64,000 nucleotides of DNA from Streptomyces glomeratus (GCF_021462825.1 NZ_JAKEEB010000022.1:1-64000); one strand, 5' to 3'; counted from the stretch's first letter, positions 38,289 to 47,752 are shown. Numbers and translations: made by a program. The notes: generated from the sequence alone by a model not told the origin.

Positions 38289-38843
38289 TCAGCTCTCGCC
38301 GAGGTGCCGCTCCGACGATTCGTCCGAGAGGTCGCGCCCGGCGTCGCCGCTTGGGCGAAGCGATGAACGCCGACCGCTCTCGCACGCGGCCCATCCGCTC
38401 ACAGCCGCAGTCTCGCTGTCGCATGCCAGTACGCGCCAGGCGTGGGGAGTCCAGGCGAAGATCGCGTCCTGGCCGAAACGCCGTCCCAGTTCACGCGCCC
38501 CGGCATCACTGAGGCCGACGACGGCGACGCTCTCCTCGCGGTGCGTGCCGTACGCGTCGCCTCCTTCGGCCGACCACCAGGTGAGAGCACGGCTGCGGAT
38601 CTCGTTGACCAACAGGCCATGAGCGCGGGCGTTGTCGTCGGCGGAAGCGGTACGCCCACGGGGATTCCAGGCCGTGATCACGTGGACGGTGCGGCTGCCG
38701 GCTGATTCCGGGAAAAGGCCTTCAGCTGTGCCCCAGGGACCCGGTTCGACTCGTACCGTCCGGTCCTGGAACTGCATGTGGGCGATCGCGGTTCGGTAGA
38801 GATCCCAGTTACCAGGCGTACCGGTTGCGTCGGTGGCGTGCAC
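38289..38843 (-). CDS. DUF3293 protein
   Basis: A 184-residue protein. WDLYRTAIAHMQFQDRTVRV, then HVITAWNPRG, NARAHGLLVNEI, a TWWSAEGGD segment, EESVAVVGLSDAGARELGRR and FGQDAIFAWTP follow the order of the DUF3293 family, whose role is not established. GTG 38843 with AGGAGG six bases upstream fixes the start and removes the long low-complexity extension of the open frame. The C-terminus (ESGRRSSLRPSGDAGRDLSD) is disordered. Confidence 0.82.
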   Translation of the reverse strand: MHATDATGTPGNWDLYRTAIAHMQFQDRTVRVEPGPWGTAEGLFPESAGSRTVHVITAWNPRGRTASADDNARAHGLLVNEIRSRALTWWSAEGGDAYGTHREESVAVVGLSDAGARELGRRFGQDAIFAWTPHAWRVLACDSETAAVSGWAACESGRRSSLRPSGDAGRDLSDESSERHLGES

Positions 38844-39262
38844 AAGGGCCTCCTGTGAAACGAAGGACCCCCTTACACGTCGTGCAGGGAGATCGGTACC
38901 CGTCCCCACGGGTTCATGGGGGCGTTGACCTGGCCGGAAGGGCACTCGCGCAGTGGGCGAGATGGTCGGCCGGCGGCTGTCCCGGCCGTGCGTGACGGCC
39001 CGGTTGGCCGAGCCGCAAGATGTCATGACTCCGGCCCCGGAGTAAAGGGTTGTGGGAGATATTGCGGAAGATCGACACGGGTGTTAGCTTCCCGCTCGGT
39101 CGTGTGTTCCAGCGCCAAGTCCCGGCTTGCTGGACGGCATCCCGCCCAAGGCGAGGTGCTCCGGGTGACGGCTCGAGCCACGCGAAATGCGTGGTAAACC
39201 GCAGATCACCGGGGTGCGGCAACAGCGCTACCGGGGTCCTTCGACTCCGGGAGGCTACTGAC
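38844..39262. other. divergent intergenic region, no gene supported
   Basis: It separates the DUF3293 gene (leftward) from the Cys-rich gene (rightward). It must hold promoters for both. I find no clear -10/-35 pair or repeat beyond the GGGAGG ribosome site at 39250-39255. Confidence 0.4.
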
Positions 39263-40294
39263 ATGCCCGTTCCCTCCGAGACATCGCCTGGCCGCGAACG
39301 CCTTCCGCTCATCGACCTTGCTGCCGCGCGGGCACTGTTCCGCACGGCCGAGTCGAGCGGCCTGGGCCGGCCGGGGACCGACGAGCTCTTCGACGAATGG
39401 CTCGACAGCTTCTGCGATATCGCCTTCTACCGCAACGGGGACCAACCATTGCAGGCACGGGCCGTCGACATCCGCGACGAGGTGCCTGAATGGCTGAGCA
39501 ACAGCCGTATCGGAAAAGCACGGCTGGAGGCGCTCTACCTCAACCCGGGCCGGTCCTCACCTTCTCCCAGCCGGGAGCCTGCCCCCGTTTCCACGGAGGT
39601 TGAGGCTGCCGAGGACGCCATCCAGGCCGACGAGACGGACACCGCCACGTGTTGCTGCATGCCTGGTCTCTGCTGGTGCTGCGAGGCGGACAAAGAGGGC
39701 TACGCCAAGGTGGACAACCTTGGGGAGTGGGAGGGCGGTGACGACGATTGCTTCTTGGAACTCGTGGACGCCTTCCCCGGAGGGATGGCACAGGACCCGT
39801 CGTACGACCTGGGCGGCGAACTCCCACCGGACTTTGACAGACGCTCGCTCCGAGGACTCGCCGTTCTCACCGAAGTCGCCCAGAGGAAGCTGGACACGGA
39901 GAGATGGGACACGGCCGGGCCATGGCGTCTCTGGTGGTCCTCCTGCGTTTGTGATGTCACAGCTCCCCTGATCGAAACCCCGGATGCGGATTCCGCGGGC
40001 AATGACGCGGATGGGGAATCAGGCGAGATCAGCTACTGCGTGTCGGTCGAGAACGACGGTGACGCCCACACCGTCCAGGTCTTCGGGACATGTTGGGGAG
40101 ATCAGCGTGTGATGTATCGCGGACCCGTGTCTGAGCCCAGCGGCGTGTTCGAGGACACTGGAAGTCTGGAAGGGCTGCGGAGCGTACTGGAGCGGGCGAC
40201 CGAGCAGGTTCGGGAGACCGGTTATGAGGTCGCTGGTGAGTGGACCGTCAACTGGTCCCGCTGCTACGTCCTTCTGGACCTGGAGCATTACTGA
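39263..40294 (+). CDS. unknown protein with a Cys-rich segment
   Basis: A 343-residue protein that I do not recognise. The N-terminal 90 residues are helical (LIDLAAARALFRTAESSGLG...). A disordered Pro/Ser/Glu stretch leads to the striking motif CCCMPGLCWCC (near 130-140), followed by acidic sequence. A second half with WSSCVCDV and alternating strands ends TVNWSRCYVLLDLEHY. The cysteine cluster could bind metal. ATG 39263 has GGGAGG seven bases upstream; the open frame extends further but without support. It is closed by a strong hairpin at 40348-40396. Confidence 0.7.
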   Translation: MPVPSETSPGRERLPLIDLAAARALFRTAESSGLGRPGTDELFDEWLDSFCDIAFYRNGDQPLQARAVDIRDEVPEWLSNSRIGKARLEALYLNPGRSSPSPSREPAPVSTEVEAAEDAIQADETDTATCCCMPGLCWCCEADKEGYAKVDNLGEWEGGDDDCFLELVDAFPGGMAQDPSYDLGGELPPDFDRRSLRGLAVLTEVAQRKLDTERWDTAGPWRLWWSSCVCDVTAPLIETPDADSAGNDADGESGEISYCVSVENDGDAHTVQVFGTCWGDQRVMYRGPVSEPSGVFEDTGSLEGLRSVLERATEQVRETGYEVAGEWTVNWSRCYVLLDLEHY

Positions 40295-40347
40295 CAGCCC
40301 CTTGGCGTTGCCGCACCGGGCTCAGTGAAGGCTGACCGTCGTACCGT

Positions 40348-40396
40348 CCAGGGGATGGGCCCGTACCCTCACGCAGCGTACGGGCCTCTCCCCTGG
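40348..40396 (+). terminator. long hairpin terminator
   Basis: Arms CCAGGGGATGGGCCCGTAC and GTACGGGCCTCTCCCCTGG pair over almost their full length (40348-40396) about 55 bases beyond the Cys-rich gene. Confidence 0.75.
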
Positions 40397-40430
40397 CGTG
40401 CGCCCCCGCGTGCCCCTCACGGTGGCTCTC

Positions 40431-40904
40431 ATGAACGTGACCACGCCCCACGCATCCACCGCCGTCAGGACTTTCACGCAGCAGCTGTCCTCAACCCGTC
40501 GCGGCGCAAGGCTCGCCCGGTTGCTCACGGCCGCGGAGCTGCGGGCCTGGCAGGTGTCACCGTCCGTGGTCGAGCGCGCGGAGCAGATCGTGGCGGAGCT
40601 GGCGGCCAACGCGGTTCTGCACGGCCGGGTTCAGGGCCGCGACTTCCGCCTGGCGCTCCGCCTCGACCCCAAGGCCGGCCTGCTGCGGATCGCGGTCACC
40701 GATGCTCGGGGGGACCACATCCCGTCAGCCGTCATCGACTTCGGGACACGGCCCGACAGTGAGACAGGCCGTGGCCTCCTCCTCGTCACTGCCCTGGCCG
40801 ACCGCTGGGACACGGAACCGTACCCGCCGGGCGGCAAGACCGTGTGGGCGGAAATCGACATCTCCACCGCCCAGGGATCCCGGCGGATGGATGGACTCGA
40901 CTGA
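40431..40904 (+). CDS. HATPase_c regulatory ATPase (anti-sigma-like)
   Basis: A 157-residue GHKL-fold protein. N-box VAELAANAVLHG, G1 loop VTDARGDHIPS, G2 region TGRGLLLVTALADRW and the closing strand GGKTVWAEIDI are present. This group of streptomycete proteins acts as anti-sigma or STAS kinases, often without a linked partner. ATG 40431 is the likely start but has only a weak purine stretch upstream; GTG 40398 is an alternative adding 11 residues. No sigma or STAS gene is adjacent. Confidence 0.85.
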   Translation: MNVTTPHASTAVRTFTQQLSSTRRGARLARLLTAAELRAWQVSPSVVERAEQIVAELAANAVLHGRVQGRDFRLALRLDPKAGLLRIAVTDARGDHIPSAVIDFGTRPDSETGRGLLLVTALADRWDTEPYPPGGKTVWAEIDISTAQGSRRMDGLD

Positions 40905-41360
40905 CGTCGGCGGGGGCGTCGCGGACGCGCGCGGCGTGCGGCCCATGCGGCACGCCTGCGGCGGACCGTGCCGGGCGCCCGGACCCGCCCACGGGTTCCG
41001 GCCCCGGCTCTGAGCCGTTCCAACGTGCGCGGAATGTGTGGGCCGCGTGAGAGAGCGGCGAACTCCGTGTACACCTCGGGGAATATTGGGTGCCATTCGC
41101 CACAGCAGTGGCGCAAAGCGCGAGGCCAAGGAGTCTCGGTATGGCCCGCTGAATACGGCCGTTGGCGGTAGTCGCACGCGTTGGAGTGGGTTGCCGCACG
41201 TCGACATCAGTGAGGAACCGCTCCGCACCGTCTGTTCTATGATCGTTGAAAAGTTGACTTCATCGCGCCTGCAACCAGTTTCCGAAATCTCTTGGCAACC
41301 GTGGACGTCCGCACGTTCGCGAGGTTCGCGGTGGTGCACGGCTGAAGAAAGGCGAAAAGC
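40905..41360. other. intergenic stretch upstream of YceI gene
   Basis: No gene supported. The TATGAT at about 41237-41242 is a good -10 candidate for the YceI-type gene, but no matching -35 is obvious. Confidence 0.4.
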
Positions 41361-42275
41361 ATGGCCCTCGGACTGCTCCGGCGTCGGCGTTCCCGCACCG
41401 CTTTCAGTGCCGCGCCAGGCTTCTCGGTACCCCTGCCGGCCGGCGCGGGCGCATACGCCTGCGAGGTCGTCGATCCCATGGGCCGGCCCCTGGGCAGTGC
41501 CGAGGTCACAGTGACGGCGCTGGACAGCCACCGCGTCGTCACCTGCGGCACCACTGACCCGTACGGCCTGTTCATGGTGACCCTGCCGCCGGGCTCCTAC
41601 AGCGTGATGGCCGCGGCGGAGGGGCTCACACCCGCCCGCGAGCCCGTCGACATAGCCGCCGGAGTCGTCCTCTCCCCGGCGCGTATCGCGCTGCTGCCCG
41701 CCCGCCAGCTGGAACTCCCACCGCCCGGCACGTGGTTGTTCGACCCGCCGCACACCGCGATCCGGTTCATCGCCAAGCACGTGGGCATGGCGCACGTCCA
41801 CGGCCGCTTCACCCGCTTCGACGGCGGCATCCGCATAACACCGGACATGGCCGACTCCCAGGTCTCGGTACGCATCGACGCCTCCAGCATCACCACGGGC
41901 AACAAGACCCGTGACAACCACCTGCGTTCCGCGGACTTCCTCGACGTCGAGCGTCATCCGTACATCGACTTCACCAGCAACCGGTTCGTCTACCGCGGCG
42001 GCTCCAAGTGGACGCTGCACGGCACGCTCACCATGCATGGCATCAGCCGCTCCGTGGGCCTGGACACGACGTACCTCGGTACGGTGAACGGCGGTTACGA
42101 GCAGGAACTGCGCTGTGCGGCACTGGCGAAGGCGGAGTTGCACCGCGAGGACTTCACCCTCAACTGGCGTTCCATGCTGGCCCGGGGCATCGCTGTCGTC
42201 GGGCCGACCGTGCAGCTGGAGCTGGATGTCCAGACGATGTACCGCACCCCCGAGACCCCCACGCCCCCGGAGTAG
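41361..42275 (+). CDS. YceI-family protein with N-terminal carboxypeptidase-like repeat
   Basis: A 304-residue protein. Residues of about 35-115 form a carboxypeptidase-regulatory-like beta sandwich (CEVVDPMGRPLGSAEVTVTA ... DPYGLFMVTLPPGSYSVMA). Residues 122-300 are a YceI lipocalin-like barrel: WLFDPPHTAIRFIAKHVGMA, VHGRFTRFDGGI, DNHLRSADFLDVERHPYIDF, and the end LARGIAVVGPTVQLELDVQ. YceI proteins bind isoprenoid-like lipids. No signal peptide is seen, so it is probably cytosolic. ATG 41361 follows GAAAGG. It is a single-gene unit, convergent with the PUA-like gene. Confidence 0.9.
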   Translation: MALGLLRRRRSRTAFSAAPGFSVPLPAGAGAYACEVVDPMGRPLGSAEVTVTALDSHRVVTCGTTDPYGLFMVTLPPGSYSVMAAAEGLTPAREPVDIAAGVVLSPARIALLPARQLELPPPGTWLFDPPHTAIRFIAKHVGMAHVHGRFTRFDGGIRITPDMADSQVSVRIDASSITTGNKTRDNHLRSADFLDVERHPYIDFTSNRFVYRGGSKWTLHGTLTMHGISRSVGLDTTYLGTVNGGYEQELRCAALAKAELHREDFTLNWRSMLARGIAVVGPTVQLELDVQTMYRTPETPTPPE

Positions 42276-42335
42276 GCGAATCGCCGGCTCTCCGCGCTCA
42301 ACCGACCTGTGGAGGCCGGCCTCCGATGCCTCGGA

Positions 42336-42839
42336 CTAACCCGGCACAGGTTCCTGCCAGCGGTAGCCCTCGGCCGCCTCGTCGTAGGGGCGCAGCAACG
42401 GCTCCAACTCCGCACGCACCAGGTCGGCGTCGGTCACGGGCAGCGTCAGCGACGCGCGGCGCATGCGGACGCTCCACGTGGCCGGGTCGGGGAACACCGA
42501 CAGGCGCGGGACCAGGTCGCGCAGGACCAGCCCCTCACGGCAGCGGGCCAGGCCGGACACCTTTAGGCGACAGCCCTCCGGAAAGGTCCGCTCGCCGAAG
42601 ACGACCGGCTCGTCCAGGGTGCGCACCGGACTGGCGATCGTGGCCCGGCCGATGACCCGCCCGAGGTCCCGCGTCGGATTCCGGAAGCAGCCCCGCGTGG
42701 TGTAGAGGAAGATCTCATCGCCTTCCTCCAGCGCCCGGGCCGCCTGCGCCCGCCCCGCGGGGAACGCCATCCGCTGCTCGGTCACCACCCAGCTCAGGGC
42801 GGCTCGGTCTCCGATGATCAGCAAGTGCGAGGACGGCAT
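42336..42839 (-). CDS. PUA/EVE-like domain protein
   Basis: A 167-residue protein (MPSSHLLIIGDRAALSWVVT, then RALEEGDEIFLYTTRGCF, LGRVIGRATI, and GCRLKVSGLA). The order of a first strand with a W-V-x, then GDEIFLYTTR, is that of the PUA-like/EVE fold, which reads modified bases in DNA or RNA. ATG 42839 has no clear ribosome binding site, so the start is tentative. It lies about 90 bases downstream of a second PUA/EVE-like gene, next to McrBC, which restricts modified DNA. Confidence 0.65.
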   Translation of the reverse strand: MPSSHLLIIGDRAALSWVVTEQRMAFPAGRAQAARALEEGDEIFLYTTRGCFRNPTRDLGRVIGRATIASPVRTLDEPVVFGERTFPEGCRLKVSGLARCREGLVLRDLVPRLSVFPDPATWSVRMRRASLTLPVTDADLVRAELEPLLRPYDEAAEGYRWQEPVPG

Positions 42840-42929
42840 GCCGATCACGATAGCTGGGAGGGTGCGGGCCACTCGACGGGCGAAGCTCACGAGTCCGGAG
42901 GACCCGTCTCCTCCCCCGTCCTGGTCGTC

Positions 42930-43388
42930 CTACAACCCCGCCCTCGCCAACAGCACGGGCAACGCCTCGGGCTTCACCTTCTGCACCGACCTCACCTGTC
43001 CGAGGCCGAGTTCCTCCCGACTGACAGGGCTGCCGTACAACGCGTCCGTCGCCTCCGGCAGCAGGGTGACCTCGACTCGGTACGAGAACTCCGGGTCCTC
43101 TGGATCCTCGTACGGCACACCGTCGACCTCGGCCACCGCCGCGACGGCCGACTCCGGGGCGCTGAAGAAGAACCACAGGCGGTCGCCCTTGCTCATGCGG
43201 TTGCGCCGGCTGAGCCACAGGTCCAGCTCGGGTTCCTCCTGTGCGAGCCTGCGGATGGTCTCCTTGTCCGAAGGTTCTCCGTCGAGCGTGTCCTTGTTCG
43301 GGTTGAGGATGTAGATCCAGTCCTCCACGCTTCCCCCACTGCCTCCGTCGCCATACCCCGCGAGTACGGGCTTGCCCCTGCCGTCCAT
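42930..43388 (-). CDS. EVE-like domain protein
   Basis: A 152-residue protein. After a Gly-rich start comes VEDWIYILNPNKDTLDGEPS, then MSKGDRLWFFFSAPESAVAA, AEVDGVPYEDPEDPEFSYRV and a C-terminal helix. The GDRLWFFFS strand and the V-A-E-V-D segment match PUA/EVE-type domains. ATG 43388 is plausible but lacks a strong ribosome site. It is divergent from the McrB-like gene, with an 80-base gap that would carry both promoters. Confidence 0.65.
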   Translation of the reverse strand: MDGRGKPVLAGYGDGGSGGSVEDWIYILNPNKDTLDGEPSDKETIRRLAQEEPELDLWLSRRNRMSKGDRLWFFFSAPESAVAAVAEVDGVPYEDPEDPEFSYRVEVTLLPEATDALYGSPVSREELGLGQVRSVQKVKPEALPVLLARAGL

Positions 43389-43468
43389 CGTGTCAGCAGA
43401 CAGAGCCGCCCCGCACAGGAATGACCAAGACCCAGCGGTGGGGTCGCGCTCATCGGCATCATGGCGGC

Positions 43469-45574
43469 ATGACAGGTGGGGCGGATGTGCGCGTGGCGGC
43501 GGGCCGGTTCGATCGGGCCGCCGTCGCTGAGACGGAGGCGGCGGCCAAGGAGGAGCGCGAGCGAGTGCTGTCCCAGTTCCCGTTGGAGGGCTGGAGGACG
43601 CTGCCACTTGAGCGTTATGCGCTGGGGCAGCCTGCGCCCGCCGGATCGGAACCGACGTACTGCCGACTGCTGGAATTCCTCACACCGAACCTGGGCAGCA
43701 TCAAGGGCGGCAGCGCCGCGAAGCACATCATGTACCGCCATAACTCCGGCGAGTGGCGCTTGGCGGCTGCTTTGCACGGCATGGAGCCGCAGGACGCCTG
43801 GAGGCACCTGCGTGAGCAGTTCGCGCAGGCCTTCGATGCGGTGGCGGCGGGGGACTTCGAGGCTCTGGACGACCTCGAAGCGCTGCGCTTCGGGCCGGCG
43901 TTGGTGACGAAGTCACTGGCGACCTACTTCCCCGAGCACTTTCTACCCATCTATGCGGGAGAACACCTACGCCGATTCATCACCCGGTTGGGCGGCTCGG
44001 CCCAGGGTGACGCACCAGCCTGGCGGAGCAATCGGCGCCTGCTCGAACTCGTACGGTCCCGTGCGGAGTTCGAGGGCTGGACGGCGCAGGAGGTCATGCA
44101 CTTCCTGTACGAGCAGTTCGACCCGCGTCCCCACCACCGCACCATTTGGAAGATCGCACCGGGCGAGCGGGGCAGGCTGTGGGACGAGTGTCGCGAGGGC
44201 GGGTTCGTCTGCGTCGGTTGGGACGAACTCGGGGACCTCGCCCTCTACCAGAGTGACACGGAGCTGAAGCAGGCTCTGGACGCACGCTGGCCTGGCAGCA
44301 GCGGTGGCAGCCTGACCACCGCACGCAGGCTCCTCGCCTTCCGGGACCTGGAGACCGGTGACCGGATCGTGGCCAACCGCGGGATCGACGAGGTGCTGGC
44401 CACCGGCACCGTCGCCGGGAGCTACCAGTTCCTTCCGGACCGGCCCGAGTACCAGCACGTGGTGCCGGTGAACTGGGACCTTTCCCACGCACAGAAACTG
44501 TCCAAGCCCCAGCGCGGCTGGCGGTCCACCTTCGCCAGGGTCGACCCGACCACGTTCGCCAGGTTCACCGCGCAGCGGTCCAGCACCGATCCGAGCGCCG
44601 GTTCCGCGTTGGCGAGCACGCCCGTCGTGCTGCCCGAGGACGTGCAGGCCGTCATGGACGCCCTCGAACGCAAGGGGCAGGTGATCCTGCACGGGCCGCC
44701 CGGCACCGGCAAGACGCGGCTCGCCCTCGGCGCCGCCCTCGCCCTGGCCGGACGGGCGGACGTACTCGACGGTTCGGAACCGGAGCGACGTACTGAGGCG
44801 CAGGTCGAAGTGCTGCGCGGTGACCGGGTACGGCTGGTCACGTTCCACCCGTCGTACGGATACGAGGACTTCGTCGAGGGCTTCAAACCCGACCTCGATG
44901 CCAAGGGTTCCGGGCTCACACTCGACCTTGCGGACGGCTTGTTCCACACGCTGTGCAGCTGGGCTGCCGACCATCCCGACCAGACCTTCCTCCTGATCAT
45001 CGACGAGATCAACCGCGGCGATCTGCCGAGGATCTTCGGTGAGCTGATCACACTCCTCGAACTCGACAAACGGAACCTGCCTGTCGACCTGCCGGTCAGT
45101 AAGCGAAGCTTCTCCGTGCCGGCGAACGTCCGGATCATCGGCACGATGAACACGGCGGACCGGAGCATCAGCCACCTGGACGCCGCGGTGCGTCGCCGCT
45201 TCGCCTTCCTGCCTGTGGGTCCCGACCCGGACGCCGTGTCGGGCACGGTCGGCCCGCTCGACCTGGCGGCCTTCTTCGAGTCCCTCAACAGCCGTATCGC
45301 CCGCCATCTGGACCCCGATCACCAGATCGGGCACGCCTACCTGATGCGCGACGGGGAGCCGCTCGCCACCGAGGAGGACCTGGCCGCCGCCTTCCACCAT
45401 GAGGTGGTGCCGCTCCTGGAAGACTATTGCCTCGGTCGGGCTGACCTGCTGCACCGCATCCTCGGCGGCCTGGTCGACGAGGACACCGGGCGATCCGTGC
45501 TCATGTCCCCGCAGGACCTCCCCGACGCGCTGGCCACCGAATTCACCAGTGGCGCGACGGGGCCTGATGCCTGA
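43469..45574 (+). CDS. mcrB: McrB-like AAA+ GTPase, copy 1, with EVE-like region
   Basis: A 701-residue protein. The first 220 residues carry no firm assignment. Near 226-360 lies a PUA/EVE-like stretch (IWKIAPGERGRLWDECREGG, then VCVGWDELGDL and LETGDRIVANRG). The AAA+ domain follows: Walker A LHGPPGTGKTRLA near 409, FHPSYGYEDFVEGFKP, Walker B LLIIDEINRGDLPRIFGEL near 508, and the McrB signature IGTMNTADRSISHLDAAVRR near 557. McrB is the DNA-sensing, GTP-driven ring of modification-dependent restriction; the N-terminal reader sets which modification is seen. Start ATG 43469 is a choice by fold; the ribosome site is weak. The McrC gene overlaps its end by 8 bases. Confidence 0.9.
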   Translation: MTGGADVRVAAGRFDRAAVAETEAAAKEERERVLSQFPLEGWRTLPLERYALGQPAPAGSEPTYCRLLEFLTPNLGSIKGGSAAKHIMYRHNSGEWRLAAALHGMEPQDAWRHLREQFAQAFDAVAAGDFEALDDLEALRFGPALVTKSLATYFPEHFLPIYAGEHLRRFITRLGGSAQGDAPAWRSNRRLLELVRSRAEFEGWTAQEVMHFLYEQFDPRPHHRTIWKIAPGERGRLWDECREGGFVCVGWDELGDLALYQSDTELKQALDARWPGSSGGSLTTARRLLAFRDLETGDRIVANRGIDEVLATGTVAGSYQFLPDRPEYQHVVPVNWDLSHAQKLSKPQRGWRSTFARVDPTTFARFTAQRSSTDPSAGSALASTPVVLPEDVQAVMDALERKGQVILHGPPGTGKTRLALGAALALAGRADVLDGSEPERRTEAQVEVLRGDRVRLVTFHPSYGYEDFVEGFKPDLDAKGSGLTLDLADGLFHTLCSWAADHPDQTFLLIIDEINRGDLPRIFGELITLLELDKRNLPVDLPVSKRSFSVPANVRIIGTMNTADRSISHLDAAVRRRFAFLPVGPDPDAVSGTVGPLDLAAFFESLNSRIARHLDPDHQIGHAYLMRDGEPLATEEDLAAAFHHEVVPLLEDYCLGRADLLHRILGGLVDEDTGRSVLMSPQDLPDALATEFTSGATGPDA

Positions 45575-46808
45575 CCACCGTCCCGAGATCCGGCTCGGCG
45601 AGTACCAAACCACTGACTTGGGCACAGACCAGCTCACCGCCGGGGACGTCGCCCGGCTGCACGCCCTCCAGGGACGCGGCTGCCTCAGCCTGACAACGAG
45701 CCGCACGGGATGGCGTCTCAAGGCCGGGGCCACCGTAGGTGTACTGGTCCTGGACCGCATCCGGCTGGTCGTCGAGCCGAGATTCGCGATCCCGGGCGAT
45801 CAGCTCATGACCTGGCTCGCCTACGCGCTCCACACCCATGTACCGATGACGGCCAGGCGCTGGTCCACCGGCCCCGACGGTTACGCCGATCTCGTGGCCG
45901 CCGCGCTGTTGGAGGAATGCGAGAAGCTCCTCAGGGAAGGGCTGCGCCGGGACTACGTCCGCCGACAAAGCCTTGAACCGGTACTGCGAGGACGCCTGGA
46001 CGTTGCCGCACAAGCCACGCGCCGCTTCGGGCAACTGGATCAGCTGCACGTCCGCACCTTCGACAGAGAGGCGGACATCTGGGACAATCTCGTCCTGGGC
46101 ATCGCGTTGCAAGCCGCGTTCAGCCTGACGAGCGACTCCCGACTGGCCAGTGCCCTACACGGCATCACCGACGCGTTTCCTCATGCCAGCACACCGGCCA
46201 CCGCGTTGCGCGCACTCCAGCGCACTCAGTACACGCGCCTCAACGCCCGCTACCGGCCCGCCCACACGTGGGCTCGCCTGCTGTTGCGCGGCGGAGGCGT
46301 GACCGATCTGCAAACCGACGACGGCACCACGGCAGGCGGCCTCCTCCTGGCCATGCCCGCGCTCTGGGAAGCCGTCGTCCGGCGGCTCGCCACCGAGGCA
46401 GCAGTGCCGCGCGGAGGCCGCCCGGTCCCCAGTAACGGAGGGACCGGCATCACCGTCCGCGGCGACCTCGGCAGCACCTCGACGTTCCGTCCCGACCTTT
46501 TGCTCAGGCTGCCCGCCACCGGCACGGACCAGTACACCCTGCTGCCCATCGACGCCAAGTACAAGCGCTACGACCGCCGCGGCGTGAGCGCGGGCGACAT
46601 CCACCAGCTCCTGACCTACAGCGCGGGCTACACCCCCGCCGAAGCCCCTAGGGCTGTCATCGTCCATCCCCAGCCGGGCGAGTACGCCCGACGTACCCTA
46701 CGGATCGGGAGCCCGCAACGCGGCCTGGGTGTCATCCACGTGCTCGGCATCGACACACACGCCCCACCGGAACAGGCAAGCGCATGGATGCGCGCCGCGC
46801 TGCCTTGA
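45567..46808 (+). CDS. mcrC: McrC-like PD-(D/E)XK nuclease, copy 1
   Basis: A 413-residue McrC family protein. The N-terminal adaptor (IRLGEYQTTDLGTDQLTAGD; WRLKAGATVGVLVLDRIRLV; IPGDQLMTWLAYAL) and the middle (FDREADIWDNLVLGIAL, RLNARYRPAHTWARLLL) follow the family. The nuclease core is FRPDLLLRL near 308 and LPIDAKYKRYD near 328, the D...D-x-K residues of PD-(D/E)XK enzymes. It cuts DNA when stimulated by the McrB ring. ATG 45567 overlaps the mcrB end, giving coupled translation. Confidence 0.9.
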   Translation: MPDHRPEIRLGEYQTTDLGTDQLTAGDVARLHALQGRGCLSLTTSRTGWRLKAGATVGVLVLDRIRLVVEPRFAIPGDQLMTWLAYALHTHVPMTARRWSTGPDGYADLVAAALLEECEKLLREGLRRDYVRRQSLEPVLRGRLDVAAQATRRFGQLDQLHVRTFDREADIWDNLVLGIALQAAFSLTSDSRLASALHGITDAFPHASTPATALRALQRTQYTRLNARYRPAHTWARLLLRGGGVTDLQTDDGTTAGGLLLAMPALWEAVVRRLATEAAVPRGGRPVPSNGGTGITVRGDLGSTSTFRPDLLLRLPATGTDQYTLLPIDAKYKRYDRRGVSAGDIHQLLTYSAGYTPAEAPRAVIVHPQPGEYARRTLRIGSPQRGLGVIHVLGIDTHAPPEQASAWMRAALP

Positions 46809-46859
46809 CGGGACCGCTGCGGCCGGCTCCGCCAGGACCCACGCCGGACCGGCGCCGGC

Positions 46860-47534
46860 TCACAACGGCGGCTTGCTGCCCGGCACCCACGCGAAGCCGA
46901 AGCCGTATGCCCGGTCGATGAGCTGCTGGTTCGACAGCCACGGTTTCGCGGTGAACCAACGTACCTCGCGTCGGAGTTCGAGTGTGTCCTGCCCCGGGGT
47001 CAGCAGCGCGATGGCGCACGCCGTGGCACCGGCCGGGGAGTCGTCGAGGTGGATGCGCCAGGTGCCGCTCGGTGCGCTGACGGTGACGACGCCTCCGAGC
47101 TTTCGGAAGTCGGCCGCGCCCTCGTAGATGTACACGTAGACGAGGAGTTTCTTGAACTTGCGGCGCTTTTCGAGGCTGATGCGGAGGGTCTCCCCGTCGG
47201 AGGTCTCGCCGGTCCGGTCGTCCTGGTCGATGCTGACGTAGGGCCAGGCCTCGAGGCTTCCCCACTCCTCGCCGAGAGGTTGCACCGCAGTGCCCTTTCC
47301 GGAACGGGTGAGGACCATGCAGCCCAGATCGAGGTCGGCCTCCGCGGTGACCGACCAGTTGAGGTTCACCTGCACGATGCCCCGGCCGGTGATCTGAGCC
47401 CGCGGCGTGTGCTTGGTCAGCTCCACGGTGCGCGTCGGCTGCTCTCGCGGCTGCTGCGTTCGCAACTCAGGCTCGGCCGACGGTGCTCCACGGCCCAACT
47501 GGATGACGCCCCGCTGTCTTCCATCCCCGCTCAT
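46860..47534 (-). CDS. terD: TerD-domain protein
   Basis: A 224-residue protein. Residues 1-50 are a charged linker; then a single TerD domain: VQVNLNWSVTAEADLDLGCM, the calcium-binding DDRTGETSDGETLRISL, VYVYIYEGAADFRKLGGVVT, and the terminal strands CAIALLTPG and VRWF. TerD proteins bind calcium and are part of the tellurite/phage-stress Ter network, often beside vWA (TerY), PP2C and kinase genes, all of which follow on the other strand. ATG 47534 has AGGGAGGG upstream. It is divergent from the motor-like gene, with a shared 218-base control region. Confidence 0.9.
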   Translation of the reverse strand: MSGDGRQRGVIQLGRGAPSAEPELRTQQPREQPTRTVELTKHTPRAQITGRGIVQVNLNWSVTAEADLDLGCMVLTRSGKGTAVQPLGEEWGSLEAWPYVSIDQDDRTGETSDGETLRISLEKRRKFKKLLVYVYIYEGAADFRKLGGVVTVSAPSGTWRIHLDDSPAGATACAIALLTPGQDTLELRREVRWFTAKPWLSNQQLIDRAYGFGFAWVPGSKPPL

Positions 47535-47752
47535 GGCAGCCCTCCCTATACCTCACTCATCGACCTCGGCGGTTCCGCCGCGCCGCACGACAGACGTGAT
47601 CGTCGTCTAATCTTGCGCGATCAGTGAAAGGAGTGTGAACATTGTACTAACCATGTTTGTTGGCGCAGCGCTTCTCGCTGTAGGTCATCGCCGTGCGTCG
47701 GCCGCAGTTGGATCAGCACAGAAGGCCCGGTCTGGCCGGGCAGGGGTGGGTA

